A stretch of DNA of 7,780 nt from Thaumarchaeota archaeon UBA183 (GTDB taxonomy: Archaea; Thermoproteota; Nitrososphaeria; Nitrososphaerales; UBA183). The notes under the pieces were generated by a model. It was not told where the DNA came from. It did not search any database and saw nothing but the letters and a program-made list of their open reading frames with translations. Made by a program: the position numbers and the translations under genes. Below are positions 1-5,848 of the stretch, in pieces (position 1 is the stretch's first letter; each line of letters opens with the position of its first letter). Location of the stretch: assembly GCA_002495205.1 (NCBI GenBank), contig DAEE01000038.1, positions 136-7,915 of the forward strand. Reading direction: 5' to 3'.

Positions 1-420
1 ATAGCCAAGAGGATCGCCGACATGAACCAGCAGTACACGCAGTACGCGGGCGTGAGGCCCTTCGGCGTGTCGCTGATCATAGCGGGGGTCGACGAGGGCT
101 CTGGACCGGTGGTCTTTCTGGCCGACCCGACTGGGACCTACTCCGGGTTCCGCGCCATAGCCATAGGGCAGGGGAGCGACCAGGTCAACGACTACCTGGA
201 GAAGAGCTACGCAGACAACCTCTCGTTGGACGCTGCCGTGACACTGGCCATCGAATGCATCTACCTGGTGAGCGAGGACAAGACGGGGACCTCGCACATC
301 AAGGTCGCCGTGGTGGAGGCCGAGACCAAGAAGTGGAGGCGCCTCACGGAGGCCGAGATAGGCAAGAGCGCATCGGGGGCCAAGACCAAGTCGGACAAGC
401 CTCCGGCCAAGAGCTCCTAG
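1..420 (+). CDS. psmA: Proteasome alpha subunit, C-terminal part (5' end outside the window)
   Basis: This is the C-terminal 139 residues of the 20S proteasome alpha subunit, which forms the outer heptameric rings of the cytoplasmic core particle and gates substrate entry. The frame is open from base 1, reading IAKRIADMN before the first ATG at 22, so that ATG is internal and not the start. The segment YTQYAGVRPFGVSL is the classic alpha-subunit signature, followed by the conserved DPTGTYSGFRA region and the YLEKSYADNLSLDAAVTLAI helix. The family is about 230-250 residues, so roughly 100 N-terminal residues, including the gate and the ATPase-docking lysine, lie upstream. The protein ends in a Lys/Ser/Pro-rich, probably disordered tail. 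It is the first visible gene of the exosome superoperon, 11 nt before SBDS. Identity is near certain. Confidence 0.96.
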   Translation: MAKRIADMNQQYTQYAGVRPFGVSLIIAGVDEGSGPVVFLADPTGTYSGFRAIAIGQGSDQVNDYLEKSYADNLSLDAAVTLAIECIYLVSEDKTGTSHIKVAVVEAETKKWRRLTEAEIGKSASGAKTKSDKPPAKSS

Positions 421-431
421 AAGCACTGGCG

Positions 432-1172
432 ATGAGCAGCGGTTTCGGGCACAGCGGCGGGGATTTCAAGCCGCGGACCCACGAGGCGTCGAAGTTCACC
501 ACTGTCAAGCTTACCATTGCGGGGGAGCACTACGAGATCCTCGTCAATCCTGACTCGGCCCTTGCCTTCAAGCAGGGGAGAAACGTGGAGCCTTCGGCCG
601 TGATAGTGGTCGACGAGGTGTACTCGGACTCGAGGAAGGGGCTGAGGGCCAGCACGGAGAAGCTGAAGCTCCACTTCGGGACAGACGACCACGCCAAGGC
701 GGCGCTCGAGGTCCTGAGGCGGGGGGAGCTGAATCTGACCCAGGAGCAGAGGAAGAAGCTCACGGACGAGAAGAGGAGGGCCATCGTCGCCGCCATCTCC
801 AAGAACTTCGTAGACCCGCGGACTCTCCTGCCTCACCCGCCGCTCAGGATCGAGCAGGCCATGCAGGAGGCCAGGGTCATAGTGGACCCGTTCCAGGACC
901 CCAACGAGCAGATGAAGACCGTCGTTGAGAGCCTTCGGATCATACTCCCCCTGAAGTCGGAGAAGATCCGCCTCTCGGTCAGGGTCGCCGCACAGTACTC
1001 CGGCCAGGCCATTGGGGTCCTCAAGAACTACGGTGAGATAATCAAGGAGGACTGGCTTGCGGACGGCACCCTGTCCGCAATAGTAGAAATACCAGCCGGC
1101 GGACAGCCCGGCCTGCTGGACCGCCTAGGCTCGACGACCAAGGGAGCAGCGCAGGTTACAGTGGTGAAATAG
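432..1172 (+). CDS. sdo1: Ribosome maturation protein SBDS/Sdo1
   Basis: This is the archaeal orthologue of the Shwachman-Bodian-Diamond protein, 246 residues (family about 230-250). In eukaryotes SBDS works with the EFL1 GTPase to release eIF6 from 60S subunits; archaea have SBDS and aIF6, so a role in large-subunit maturation is expected. An N-terminal FYSH domain spans about residues 18-105 and includes the hallmark stretch FGTDDHAKAALEVLRRGE and the following LTQEQR. A helical middle domain contains HPPLRIEQAM, and a C-terminal ferredoxin-like domain starts near residue 170. The ATG at 432 is chosen because the frame further upstream translates to a low-complexity overlap with psmA that does not resemble the family. 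No strong Shine-Dalgarno is seen; the 11-nt gap to psmA suggests translational coupling. Confidence 0.95.
   Translation: MSSGFGHSGGDFKPRTHEASKFTTVKLTIAGEHYEILVNPDSALAFKQGRNVEPSAVIVVDEVYSDSRKGLRASTEKLKLHFGTDDHAKAALEVLRRGELNLTQEQRKKLTDEKRRAIVAAISKNFVDPRTLLPHPPLRIEQAMQEARVIVDPFQDPNEQMKTVVESLRIILPLKSEKIRLSVRVAAQYSGQAIGVLKNYGEIIKEDWLADGTLSAIVEIPAGGQPGLLDRLGSTTKGAAQVTVVK
1163..1167 (+). promoter_or_regulatory. Shine-Dalgarno for rrp4
   Basis: GGTGA lies 10 nt before the ATG at 1178, inside the last codons of SBDS. It matches the anti-Shine-Dalgarno region of archaeal 16S rRNA and supports this start for rrp4. Confidence 0.6.
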
Positions 1173-1177
1173 ACAAA

Positions 1178-1864
1178 ATGCCAATGATAGAAAGAAAGCA
1201 GGTGATACCCGGCGACGTCATAGCCCGGGGCAACCACAGATACGGGCCGTACATCGAGAAGAGGGGGGACGAGTACATCGCCCTCCGGGTGGGGCTCGCA
1301 GAGGTGGGGAGGGAGGGAGTGAAGCTGAACCCCCTCACGGGGCCGTACCTGCCTAGGGCCGACGACGACGTGATAGGGAAGGTGGTGGACATCAACGGCT
1401 TCGGCTGGGTGGTGGACATCAACTCCTGTTTCGACGGGTTCCTGCCGGCCTCCTTCGTGTTCGGGAGGGAGTTCTCCCCCTCGACCCACGACCTGTCGAG
1501 CAAGTTCAGGGTGGGTGACATGATAGGGACCCGCATAGAGTCGTTCGAGAGGTCGAGGGACCCTCAGCTCAGCATACGGGGCCACGGCTACGGGAAGATA
1601 GACTCGGGAGAAATCATTAAGATATCTCCCACGAAGGTGCCGCGACTTATTGGGAGGAGAGGTGCGATGATCAACTTGATCAGTGAGAGGACTGCATGCG
1701 ACGTCAGGGTCGGCCAGAACGGCATAGTGGTCGTGAACGGGCCCCCGGAAGGCATAGTGAAGGCTGCCATGGCGGTCAAGATGGTGGAAGAGGAGGCCCA
1801 CGCCGCCGACCTGATGACGAAGGTGGAGGCGTACCTGGGAGGGAGCACCAGTGGCGGCAGCTAA
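1178..1864 (+). CDS. rrp4: Exosome complex RNA-binding subunit Rrp4
   Basis: Rrp4 forms part of the trimeric cap of the archaeal exosome, guiding RNA into the Rrp41/Rrp42 ring. The product is 228 residues, normal for the family. An N-terminal domain (about 1-62, with VIPGDVIARG) precedes an S1 domain (about 63-136, containing DVIGKVVDINGFGWVVDIN and FDGFLPAS). A C-terminal KH domain follows (about 145-215), whose GxxG loop is GRRG at 159-162 within PRLIGRRGAMINLI. The KH domain distinguishes Rrp4 from the other cap protein, Csl4, which has a zinc ribbon. It starts 5 nt after the SBDS stop and its last 14 nt overlap the start of rrp41, consistent with one operon and coupled translation of exosome subunits. 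Confidence 0.96.
   Translation: MPMIERKQVIPGDVIARGNHRYGPYIEKRGDEYIALRVGLAEVGREGVKLNPLTGPYLPRADDDVIGKVVDINGFGWVVDINSCFDGFLPASFVFGREFSPSTHDLSSKFRVGDMIGTRIESFERSRDPQLSIRGHGYGKIDSGEIIKISPTKVPRLIGRRGAMINLISERTACDVRVGQNGIVVVNGPPEGIVKAAMAVKMVEEEAHAADLMTKVEAYLGGSTSGGS
1837..1844 (+). promoter_or_regulatory. Shine-Dalgarno for rrp41
   Basis: GGGAGGGA sits 6 nt before the GTG at 1851, inside the rrp4 coding sequence. It decides the GTG start for rrp41, which has no ATG nearby, and supports the 14-nt overlap with rrp4. Confidence 0.65.
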
Positions 1865-2606
1865 GAAGCAGCTCATTGGCGCCGACGGTAAGAGGCTGGA
1901 CGGAAGGAACTGGGACGACCTCAGGCCCATCAGCCTCCAGGTCGGCCTAATGAAGAACGCCGACGGATCTGCATACATCGAGTGGGGTAAGAACAAGATC
2001 ATGGCCGCCGTGTACGGGCCGAAGGAGGTGCACCCCAAGCACCAGGTCCTCCCGGACAGGGCACTGCTCAGGTGCAGGTATCACATGGCGCCCTTCTCTG
2101 TCGACGAGAGGAAGAATCCGGCGCCGTCGAGGAGGGAGATAGAAATCTCGAAGGTGATCAGGGAGGCGCTCGTGCCTGCGGTGATAGTGGAGGACTATCC
2201 CCGTACGGCGATCGAGGTCTGGGTCGAGGTGCTACAGTCTGACGGAGGGTCGAGGTGCGCGGGGATAACGGCCGCGTCTCTTGCTCTGGCCGACGCCGGC
2301 ATCAACATGAGGGACCTCGTCGTCGGGTGCTCCTGCGGTCTGGTCGAGGACACGGTCGTGGCCGACCTAGACGACACAGAGGACAAGGAGGGGAGCGGGG
2401 ACATGCCCGTGGCAATCATGCCGAACCTGGGGCAGGTGACGCTGCTGCAGGTGGATGGGATGTACACCAGGGAGCAGTTCCAGAAGGCCTTCGAGCTCGC
2501 CATCGAGAAGGGGAAGCAGATCTACGGCATGCAGAGGCAGGCCCTGTCGAACAGGTTCTTCGGCGGGGAGGCCACGAGCTCTCACGTGGAGGAGGGGGCA
2601 GAGTAG
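1851..2606 (+). CDS. rrp41: Exosome complex catalytic subunit Rrp41
   Basis: Rrp41 is the catalytic RNase PH-fold subunit of the archaeal exosome. With Rrp42 it forms a hexameric ring that degrades RNA 3' to 5' phosphorolytically and can add heteropolymeric tails from NDPs. The product is 251 residues, normal length. The N-terminal region has the family motif GKRLDGRNWDDLRP. The phosphate-binding loop GGSRCAGIT is at about 132-140. The catalytic acidic motif is present as D178 and D184 in EDKEGSGDMP, spaced as in active Rrp41. Nothing essential is missing, so it should be active. Translation starts at GTG, 14 nt inside rrp4, behind a strong Shine-Dalgarno; the stop directly abuts the rrp42 ATG. 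The last dozen residues are acidic and not conserved. Confidence 0.97.
   Translation: MAAAKKQLIGADGKRLDGRNWDDLRPISLQVGLMKNADGSAYIEWGKNKIMAAVYGPKEVHPKHQVLPDRALLRCRYHMAPFSVDERKNPAPSRREIEISKVIREALVPAVIVEDYPRTAIEVWVEVLQSDGGSRCAGITAASLALADAGINMRDLVVGCSCGLVEDTVVADLDDTEDKEGSGDMPVAIMPNLGQVTLLQVDGMYTREQFQKAFELAIEKGKQIYGMQRQALSNRFFGGEATSSHVEEGAE
2588..2598 (+). promoter_or_regulatory. Shine-Dalgarno for rrp42
   Basis: GGAGGAGGGGG ends 8 nt before the ATG at 2607, within the final codons of rrp41. It supports the ATG at 2607, although a second ATG two codons later (2613) is also possible. Confidence 0.6.
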
Positions 2607-3419
2607 ATGTCGATGAAGAAGAACTACGTAGTCGAGACCATCCGGAAGGCCCAGATGGTCCAGCTGCTGGCCCAGGGGAAGCGCATCGACGGAAGGGCGC
2701 TCGACCAGCACAGGCCGCTGAAGATAGAGACTGGCCTCATACAGAAGGCCAACGGGTCAGCCAGGGTCACTCTCGGGAACACCCAGGTGATTGCCGGCGT
2801 CAAGATCGCCACGGGGACGCCCTTCCCCGACACCCCAGACAAGGGGCTGCTGGTGGTGAACGCTGAGATCCTACCCATGGCATCCCCCTACGCCGAGCCC
2901 GGGCCCCCGAGCGAAGAGGCCATCGAGCTGGCGAGGGTGGTGGACAGGGGGATCCGCGAGTCCGAGATGGTGGACCTGACGAAGCTCTGTCTTGTCCCGG
3001 GCAAGAGCGTGGTAACGGTGTTCGTGGACTGCAACATCATGAACGTGGACGGGAACCTCTTCGACGCGACCAGCTACGCGGTGGTGTCGGCGCTGAGGAC
3101 TTCGAAGATGAAGAAGTACGTGGTCAAGGACGAGAAGGCTGAAGCCACCGAAGAGTGGGTCCCTGTCCCCGTAGAGAGGACCCCGATCTCCGTCACGCTG
3201 GCAAGGATCGGTGAGAGGATGGTCGTCGACCCGAACACCGAGGAGGAGGCGTCCATGGACATGAGGATTACCATCACCACGGACGACGAGGGGCACATCT
3301 GCGCCAGCCAGAAGGGGGAGGCGAGCACCATCACCCCGGCCCAGGTCCTGGAGTCTGCAGACACCTCGCTCAAGGTCGGGAAGCTGATCAGGTCTCAGGT
3401 CATAGAGGCGGCGAAGTAG
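2607..3419 (+). CDS. rrp42: Exosome complex non-catalytic subunit Rrp42
   Basis: Rrp42 is the structural RNase PH-fold partner of Rrp41 in the hexameric exosome ring; it helps bind RNA but carries no active site of its own. The product is 270 residues, typical. Visible family features are GKRIDGRALDQHRPL near the N-terminus, GLIQKANGSARVTLGNTQVIAGVK, the EILPMASPYAEPGPPSEEAIELARVVDRGIRES region in the first half, and FVDCNIMNVDGNLFDATSYAV at about 139-159. The catalytic DMP-type acidic motif of Rrp41 is absent at the equivalent place (TTDDEGHICASQKG instead), as expected for Rrp42. It starts directly after the rrp41 stop and its TAG overlaps by one base the GTG start of rpl37ae. Confidence 0.96.
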   Translation: MSMKKNYVVETIRKAQMVQLLAQGKRIDGRALDQHRPLKIETGLIQKANGSARVTLGNTQVIAGVKIATGTPFPDTPDKGLLVVNAEILPMASPYAEPGPPSEEAIELARVVDRGIRESEMVDLTKLCLVPGKSVVTVFVDCNIMNVDGNLFDATSYAVVSALRTSKMKKYVVKDEKAEATEEWVPVPVERTPISVTLARIGERMVVDPNTEEEASMDMRITITTDDEGHICASQKGEASTITPAQVLESADTSLKVGKLIRSQVIEAAK

Positions 3420-3643
3420 TGCCGAAGGCGAAGGAGAACGTAAGGGGCCTAGGGGCCAAGTACGGAGGGACGCTCCGCAAGAGGTACGCAAGGGTGTTCA
3501 GGACCCTGAAGCAGGCGAGGGAGTGCCCGGCGTGCTCAAGCATGAAGCTCAGCAGGACAGCCTCCGGGATATGGAAGTGCAAGTCGTGCGGGTACACAGT
3601 GGCAGGTGGAGCCTTCGACCTCGCGCAGGCAAAGGCAAGATAG
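3419..3643 (+). CDS. rpl37ae: 50S ribosomal protein L37Ae (eL43 family)
   Basis: This is a small zinc-ribbon protein of the archaeal/eukaryotic large ribosomal subunit, 74 residues. The zinc site is complete: C36 and C39 (CPAC) plus C54 and C57 (CKSC), separated by 14 residues, with the characteristic GIWKCKSCGYTVAGGAF sequence. The basic N-terminus (GLGAKYGGTLRKRY) is typical for rRNA contact. The start is GTG at 3419, sharing its first base with the rrp42 stop (TAGTG), so re-initiation by the same ribosomes is likely. L37Ae in the exosome cluster is a long-known archaeal arrangement. Its 3' end overlaps the probable start of the next gene by 38 nt. Confidence 0.95.
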   Translation: MPKAKENVRGLGAKYGGTLRKRYARVFRTLKQARECPACSSMKLSRTASGIWKCKSCGYTVAGGAFDLAQAKAR

Positions 3644-3833
3644 GCCCATCGAGTCCCTGGCGCTGAAGATATCCTTCAGGGCGGACCGCGAAGCTGCCGC
3701 GAGGATCAAGGAGCTCCTGCCGTCGGCCCAGGTCCGCGGGGGCGTGTGCAGGGTCGAGCTGGAGGCGAGGGAGCCGTCGGAGATGGCCGAGAAGGCGAAG
3801 GAAGTCCTCGAGAAGCTCCGGGCTGCGGTTTGA
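3606..3833 (+). CDS. pcc1: Pcc1-like KEOPS complex subunit
   Basis: This is a small protein, up to 75 residues, with the alpha/beta pattern of Pcc1: a strand (LALKISFRA), a helix (REAAARIKELLPS), strands (VRGGVCRVELEARE) and a long helix (PSEMAEKAKEVLEKLRAA). Pcc1 is the dimerisation and tRNA-binding subunit of KEOPS, which makes t6A37 in tRNAs. The assignment rests on size, fold pattern and position between L37Ae and prefoldin beta, where archaea commonly keep pcc1; sequence similarity is modest, and the Arg/Asn-Ser stretch often seen in the last Pcc1 helix is not obvious. The only ATG/GTG/TTG in frame is GTG 3606, overlapping rpl37ae by 38 nt; the recognisable domain starts at about residue 18, so a non-canonical start after 3643 (for example CTG 3657) cannot be excluded. 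Confidence 0.62.
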   Translation: MEPSTSRRQRQDRPIESLALKISFRADREAAARIKELLPSAQVRGGVCRVELEAREPSEMAEKAKEVLEKLRAAV

Positions 3834-3837
3834 AGCT

Positions 3838-3850
3838 CGAAAGGCTTTAA
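3838..3850 (+). promoter_or_regulatory. BRE/TATA-like promoter for prefoldin beta-DHH unit
   Basis: In the 45-nt gap after the pcc1-like gene there is a purine-rich CGAAAGG (BRE-like) followed by the AT-rich box CTTTAA at 3845-3850. With the usual archaeal distance of about 26 nt from TATA centre to transcription start, transcription would begin near 3874. That leaves only about 5 nt before the TTG at 3879, a nearly leaderless mRNA, which agrees with the lack of a Shine-Dalgarno there. Confidence 0.55.
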
Positions 3851-3878
3851 GTAGAGTCGGAGGTCGAAGCGATCGAAA

Positions 3879-4259
3879 TTGAGCCAGCCTGAACTTCCGC
3901 CACTTCTGAGAGAGCAGCTCGCGAGGTACGACCAGACGCAGCAGAACCTGCAGGCCGTCCTTGCCCAGAAGCAACAGGTAGAGCTGGAGCTGGGTGAGAC
4001 CGAGAAGGCACTGGAGGAGCTGAAGAAGGCGAGCGATACCGAGGCGGTCTACAAGTTCGCAGGGAACCTTCTGGTGAAGGTGAAGAAGGAGGACGTGATG
4101 AAGGAGCTCAGCGAGAAGAAGGAGCTGGGGAACACCAGGAAGATGGTGCTCGCCAAGCAGGAGACGAGGTTCAGGGAGAGCCTGACCGACCTGCAGACGA
4201 AGATAAACGACGCAGTCAAGCCCAAGGGGCCTCAGCCGCAGCCGCCCGGAGACGCCTGA
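3879..4259 (+). CDS. pfdB: Prefoldin beta subunit
   Basis: Prefoldin is a jellyfish-shaped cytoplasmic chaperone (two alpha, four beta subunits) that captures unfolded proteins and hands them to the thermosome. The product is 126 residues, close to the usual 115-125. It has two long heptad-rich helices, about 8-50 and 80-118, rich in Gln, Glu and Lys. They are joined by the beta-hairpin region with the strong family signature AVYKFAGNLLVKVKKEDVMKELSEKKE (about 56-82). The C-terminus is a short Pro/Gln tail. The start is TTG at 3879, supported by promoter spacing and by the fit of the N-terminus to the family; no ATG lies near. The DHH phosphoesterase gene follows after 13 nt. Confidence 0.93.
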   Translation: MSQPELPPLLREQLARYDQTQQNLQAVLAQKQQVELELGETEKALEELKKASDTEAVYKFAGNLLVKVKKEDVMKELSEKKELGNTRKMVLAKQETRFRESLTDLQTKINDAVKPKGPQPQPPGDA

Positions 4260-4272
4260 CCCGTGGCGGAAG

Positions 4273-5277
4273 TTGTCCCTTGGCACAAGGTTGACGAAGT
4301 TCCCGTTCCTAGAAGCTGAGGCGCTGAAGAGCGCCGCGGTGGTCTGTCATAGGAACGCAGACGCGGACGCCTACCTTTCCGCCTACGCCGTCTCGAAGCT
4401 CATAGGAGCGCTGGCGCCCGGATGCAGGGTGGACATTGTCACCCCTGGGGGGATGACGCTGCTCACCCAGAAGCTGAGCAGGAGGTTCCAACATGAGACA
4501 ATAGAGAAGAGCGAGGACGAGTACGAACTGTACGTGGCCGTGGACGTTGGGGACGAGGAACTGCTCAGCGACTGGAAGGAGAAGATGAGGAAAGCGAAGG
4601 GGATACGGGTCCTGGTGGACCACCATCCGCTCAGGGACAACCTGTTCTACGACAGGGTGATCGTCGACGAGGGGGCGACTTCAGCCGCCGAGGTGGTTTT
4701 CAGCATCTTCCAGGAACTGGGGGTGGCTGTGGACGGGGACACGGCCCAGGCGCTTCTTGAGGCCATAATGTTCGACTCGTCCCACCTGGCCATTGCCAGC
4801 CCGGAGGGGCTCAGGGCAGTGGTGAAGCTGATGGACGCGGGCGCCGATGTCGCTCTCGCGAGGAAGGAGCTTCGGAGCGAGCCGGACTACGGGGAGGTGC
4901 TTGCGAAGCTGAAAGGGGCTCAGAGGCTGAAGATCTACCGATGTGGAGATTGGGTGGTGGCTGCAAGCACCGTGGGCTCGTTCCAGGCACACGTCGCCAG
5001 GGCGCTGGTCTACCTCGGAGCCGACCTGGCAGTCGTCGGAGGGGAGTCAGAGGGGGAGACGAGGGTCTCCCTGAGGTCCACCCAGAGGTTTCTGGACGGA
5101 ACGAAGATCCAACTTGGATCCCAGGTTGCCGGGGAGATGTCGAAGAGGCTTGGGGGGCACGGCGGAGGGCACGCGACAGCTGCGTCCTTCTCGACCATGG
5201 CAGGCGAGGAGGAGGCCATGGAAGCGACCCTGAAGAGGGCCGGAGAACTCCTGGGCGAACTGAAAGAGCTGACCTAG
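4273..5277 (+). CDS. DHH-DHHA1 family phosphoesterase (NrnA/RecJ-like)
   Basis: This is a 334-residue manganese-dependent phosphoesterase with the full DHH motif set. Motif I is HRNADADAYLSA (H26, D30, D32), motif II VAVDVGD (D91), motif III LVDHHPL (D116, H117, H118) and motif IV FDSSH (D168). The C-terminal DHHA1 substrate-binding domain ends in GGHGGGHATAAS (294-305). The size fits the short NrnA-like nanoRNase/pAp-phosphatase type better than the larger archaeal RecJ-like GAN nuclease. Substrate is not decided by sequence; short oligonucleotides are the best guess, which would suit a place beside the exosome genes. The start is TTG 4273, with a second in-frame TTG at 4291 as alternative. 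Its TAG stop overlaps the stop of the opposing Nudix gene. Confidence 0.88.
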   Translation: MSLGTRLTKFPFLEAEALKSAAVVCHRNADADAYLSAYAVSKLIGALAPGCRVDIVTPGGMTLLTQKLSRRFQHETIEKSEDEYELYVAVDVGDEELLSDWKEKMRKAKGIRVLVDHHPLRDNLFYDRVIVDEGATSAAEVVFSIFQELGVAVDGDTAQALLEAIMFDSSHLAIASPEGLRAVVKLMDAGADVALARKELRSEPDYGEVLAKLKGAQRLKIYRCGDWVVAASTVGSFQAHVARALVYLGADLAVVGGESEGETRVSLRSTQRFLDGTKIQLGSQVAGEMSKRLGGHGGGHATAASFSTMAGEEEAMEATLKRAGELLGELKELT

Positions 5278-5822
5278 GCGTACTTCTTCGAATGGGGGCT
5301 CTTCATGAACCCCTCGAAGGTCAGCCTGAACCAGGGCGTGTAGGAGTCAGGATGGGAGGCGACGTCCGCCTTCACATCGCTGAGAGTAGCCCAGCGGACA
5401 GACGTCATCTCGTCTGGGTTGGGTTTGATCTTGCCGTCGAAGTCTCCGACGAGCACCCTGCAGAACTCGTTCTCGGCGTTGTCGCCCTGGGGAGCGAAGT
5501 AGACGAAGGAGTGGACTTCGGCGAGCTGGCCGACCCGTGCGCCCAGCTCCTGGAGAGCCCGTCGGGAGGCCGCCTGCTGGTAGGTCTCGCCGGGGTACAC
5601 GTGGCTGGTGAAGGAGACGTCCCAGGCACCCGGCCAGAGGAGCTTCTTCCTGCTCCGCTGCTGTAGCAGCATCTTGCCGTTGTGGAAGAGTAAGGTTGTG
5701 TAGGCCCTGTGGCGCTTCCCACTGCCTGCGTGGCAGTTCTCTCGGGTGTCGGTCCCGATCTGGTTGTCGTAGTCGTCCACGAGGACTAGGATCTCTTGTT
5801 CTGTCAACGTGGTCCGGAGCAC
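5274..5822 (-). CDS. Nudix protein of the isopentenyl-diphosphate isomerase type 1 family, catalytic Cys absent
   Basis: This 182-residue protein aligns along its length with type 1 IDI (E. coli Idi is also 182). The metal ligands are all in place: H31 and H38 seven residues apart, H74, and E117/E119 in ENEFC; E92 in QELG matches the magnesium ligand. LLWPGAWD, Y108 and W164 (YTPWFRL) also correspond to IDI residues. The Nudix box has the IDI form (PGETYQQAASRRALQELG), lacking the REUxEE glutamates of hydrolases. However, the IDI catalytic cysteine (SVCGHP in E. coli) is replaced: the segment reads SFTSHV, with T72 at the Cys position. It may therefore be neither a standard isomerase nor a standard hydrolase. 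It lies 26 nt downstream of ribK, probably in one operon. The start is GTG 5822; TTG at 5807 is an alternative. Confidence 0.82.
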   Translation of the reverse strand: MLRTTLTEQEILVLVDDYDNQIGTDTRENCHAGSGKRHRAYTTLLFHNGKMLLQQRSRKKLLWPGAWDVSFTSHVYPGETYQQAASRRALQELGARVGQLAEVHSFVYFAPQGDNAENEFCRVLVGDFDGKIKPNPDEMTSVRWATLSDVKADVASHPDSYTPWFRLTFEGFMKSPHSKKYA

Positions 5823-5824
5823 CT

Positions 5825-5843
5825 GATTCTAGATAAGGGAATC
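5825..5843 (-). promoter_or_regulatory. Possible internal promoter/inverted repeat before the Nudix gene
   Basis: The 26-nt gap between ribK and the Nudix gene is AT-richer than its surroundings. It contains an inverted repeat GATTC (5825-5829) and GAATC (5839-5843). On the minus strand the spacer reads as a TATA-like CTTATCTA. A start site about 26 nt downstream would fall near 5809, just before the alternative TTG at 5807. The arms are only 5 nt, so chance is a real possibility. Confidence 0.28.
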
Positions 5844-5848
5844 GTTGG

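Noticed and set aside
255..431. Upstream in-frame extension of SBDS to an ATG at 255
   Set aside because: The extra 59 residues overlap psmA in another frame and are Gly/Arg/Gln-rich with no resemblance to SBDS, whose conserved N-terminus begins shortly after the ATG at 432.
1028..2038. Long open frame of 336 codons on the minus strand
   Set aside because: It lies antisense to SBDS, rrp4 and rrp41, all clearly coding; the translation is His/Pro/Arg-rich without recognisable motifs, as expected of shadows in GC-rich DNA.
3549..4286. Minus-strand open frame of 245 codons, Leu/Arg-rich
   Set aside because: Antisense to L37Ae, the Pcc1-like gene and prefoldin beta; the Leu-rich pattern is the complement of Glu/Lys/Gln codons in the prefoldin coiled coil.
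4941..5666. Plus-strand open frame of 241 codons spanning the DHH-Nudix junction
   Set aside because: It overlaps two genes with strong family motifs and yields a low-complexity Gly/Arg-rich sequence.
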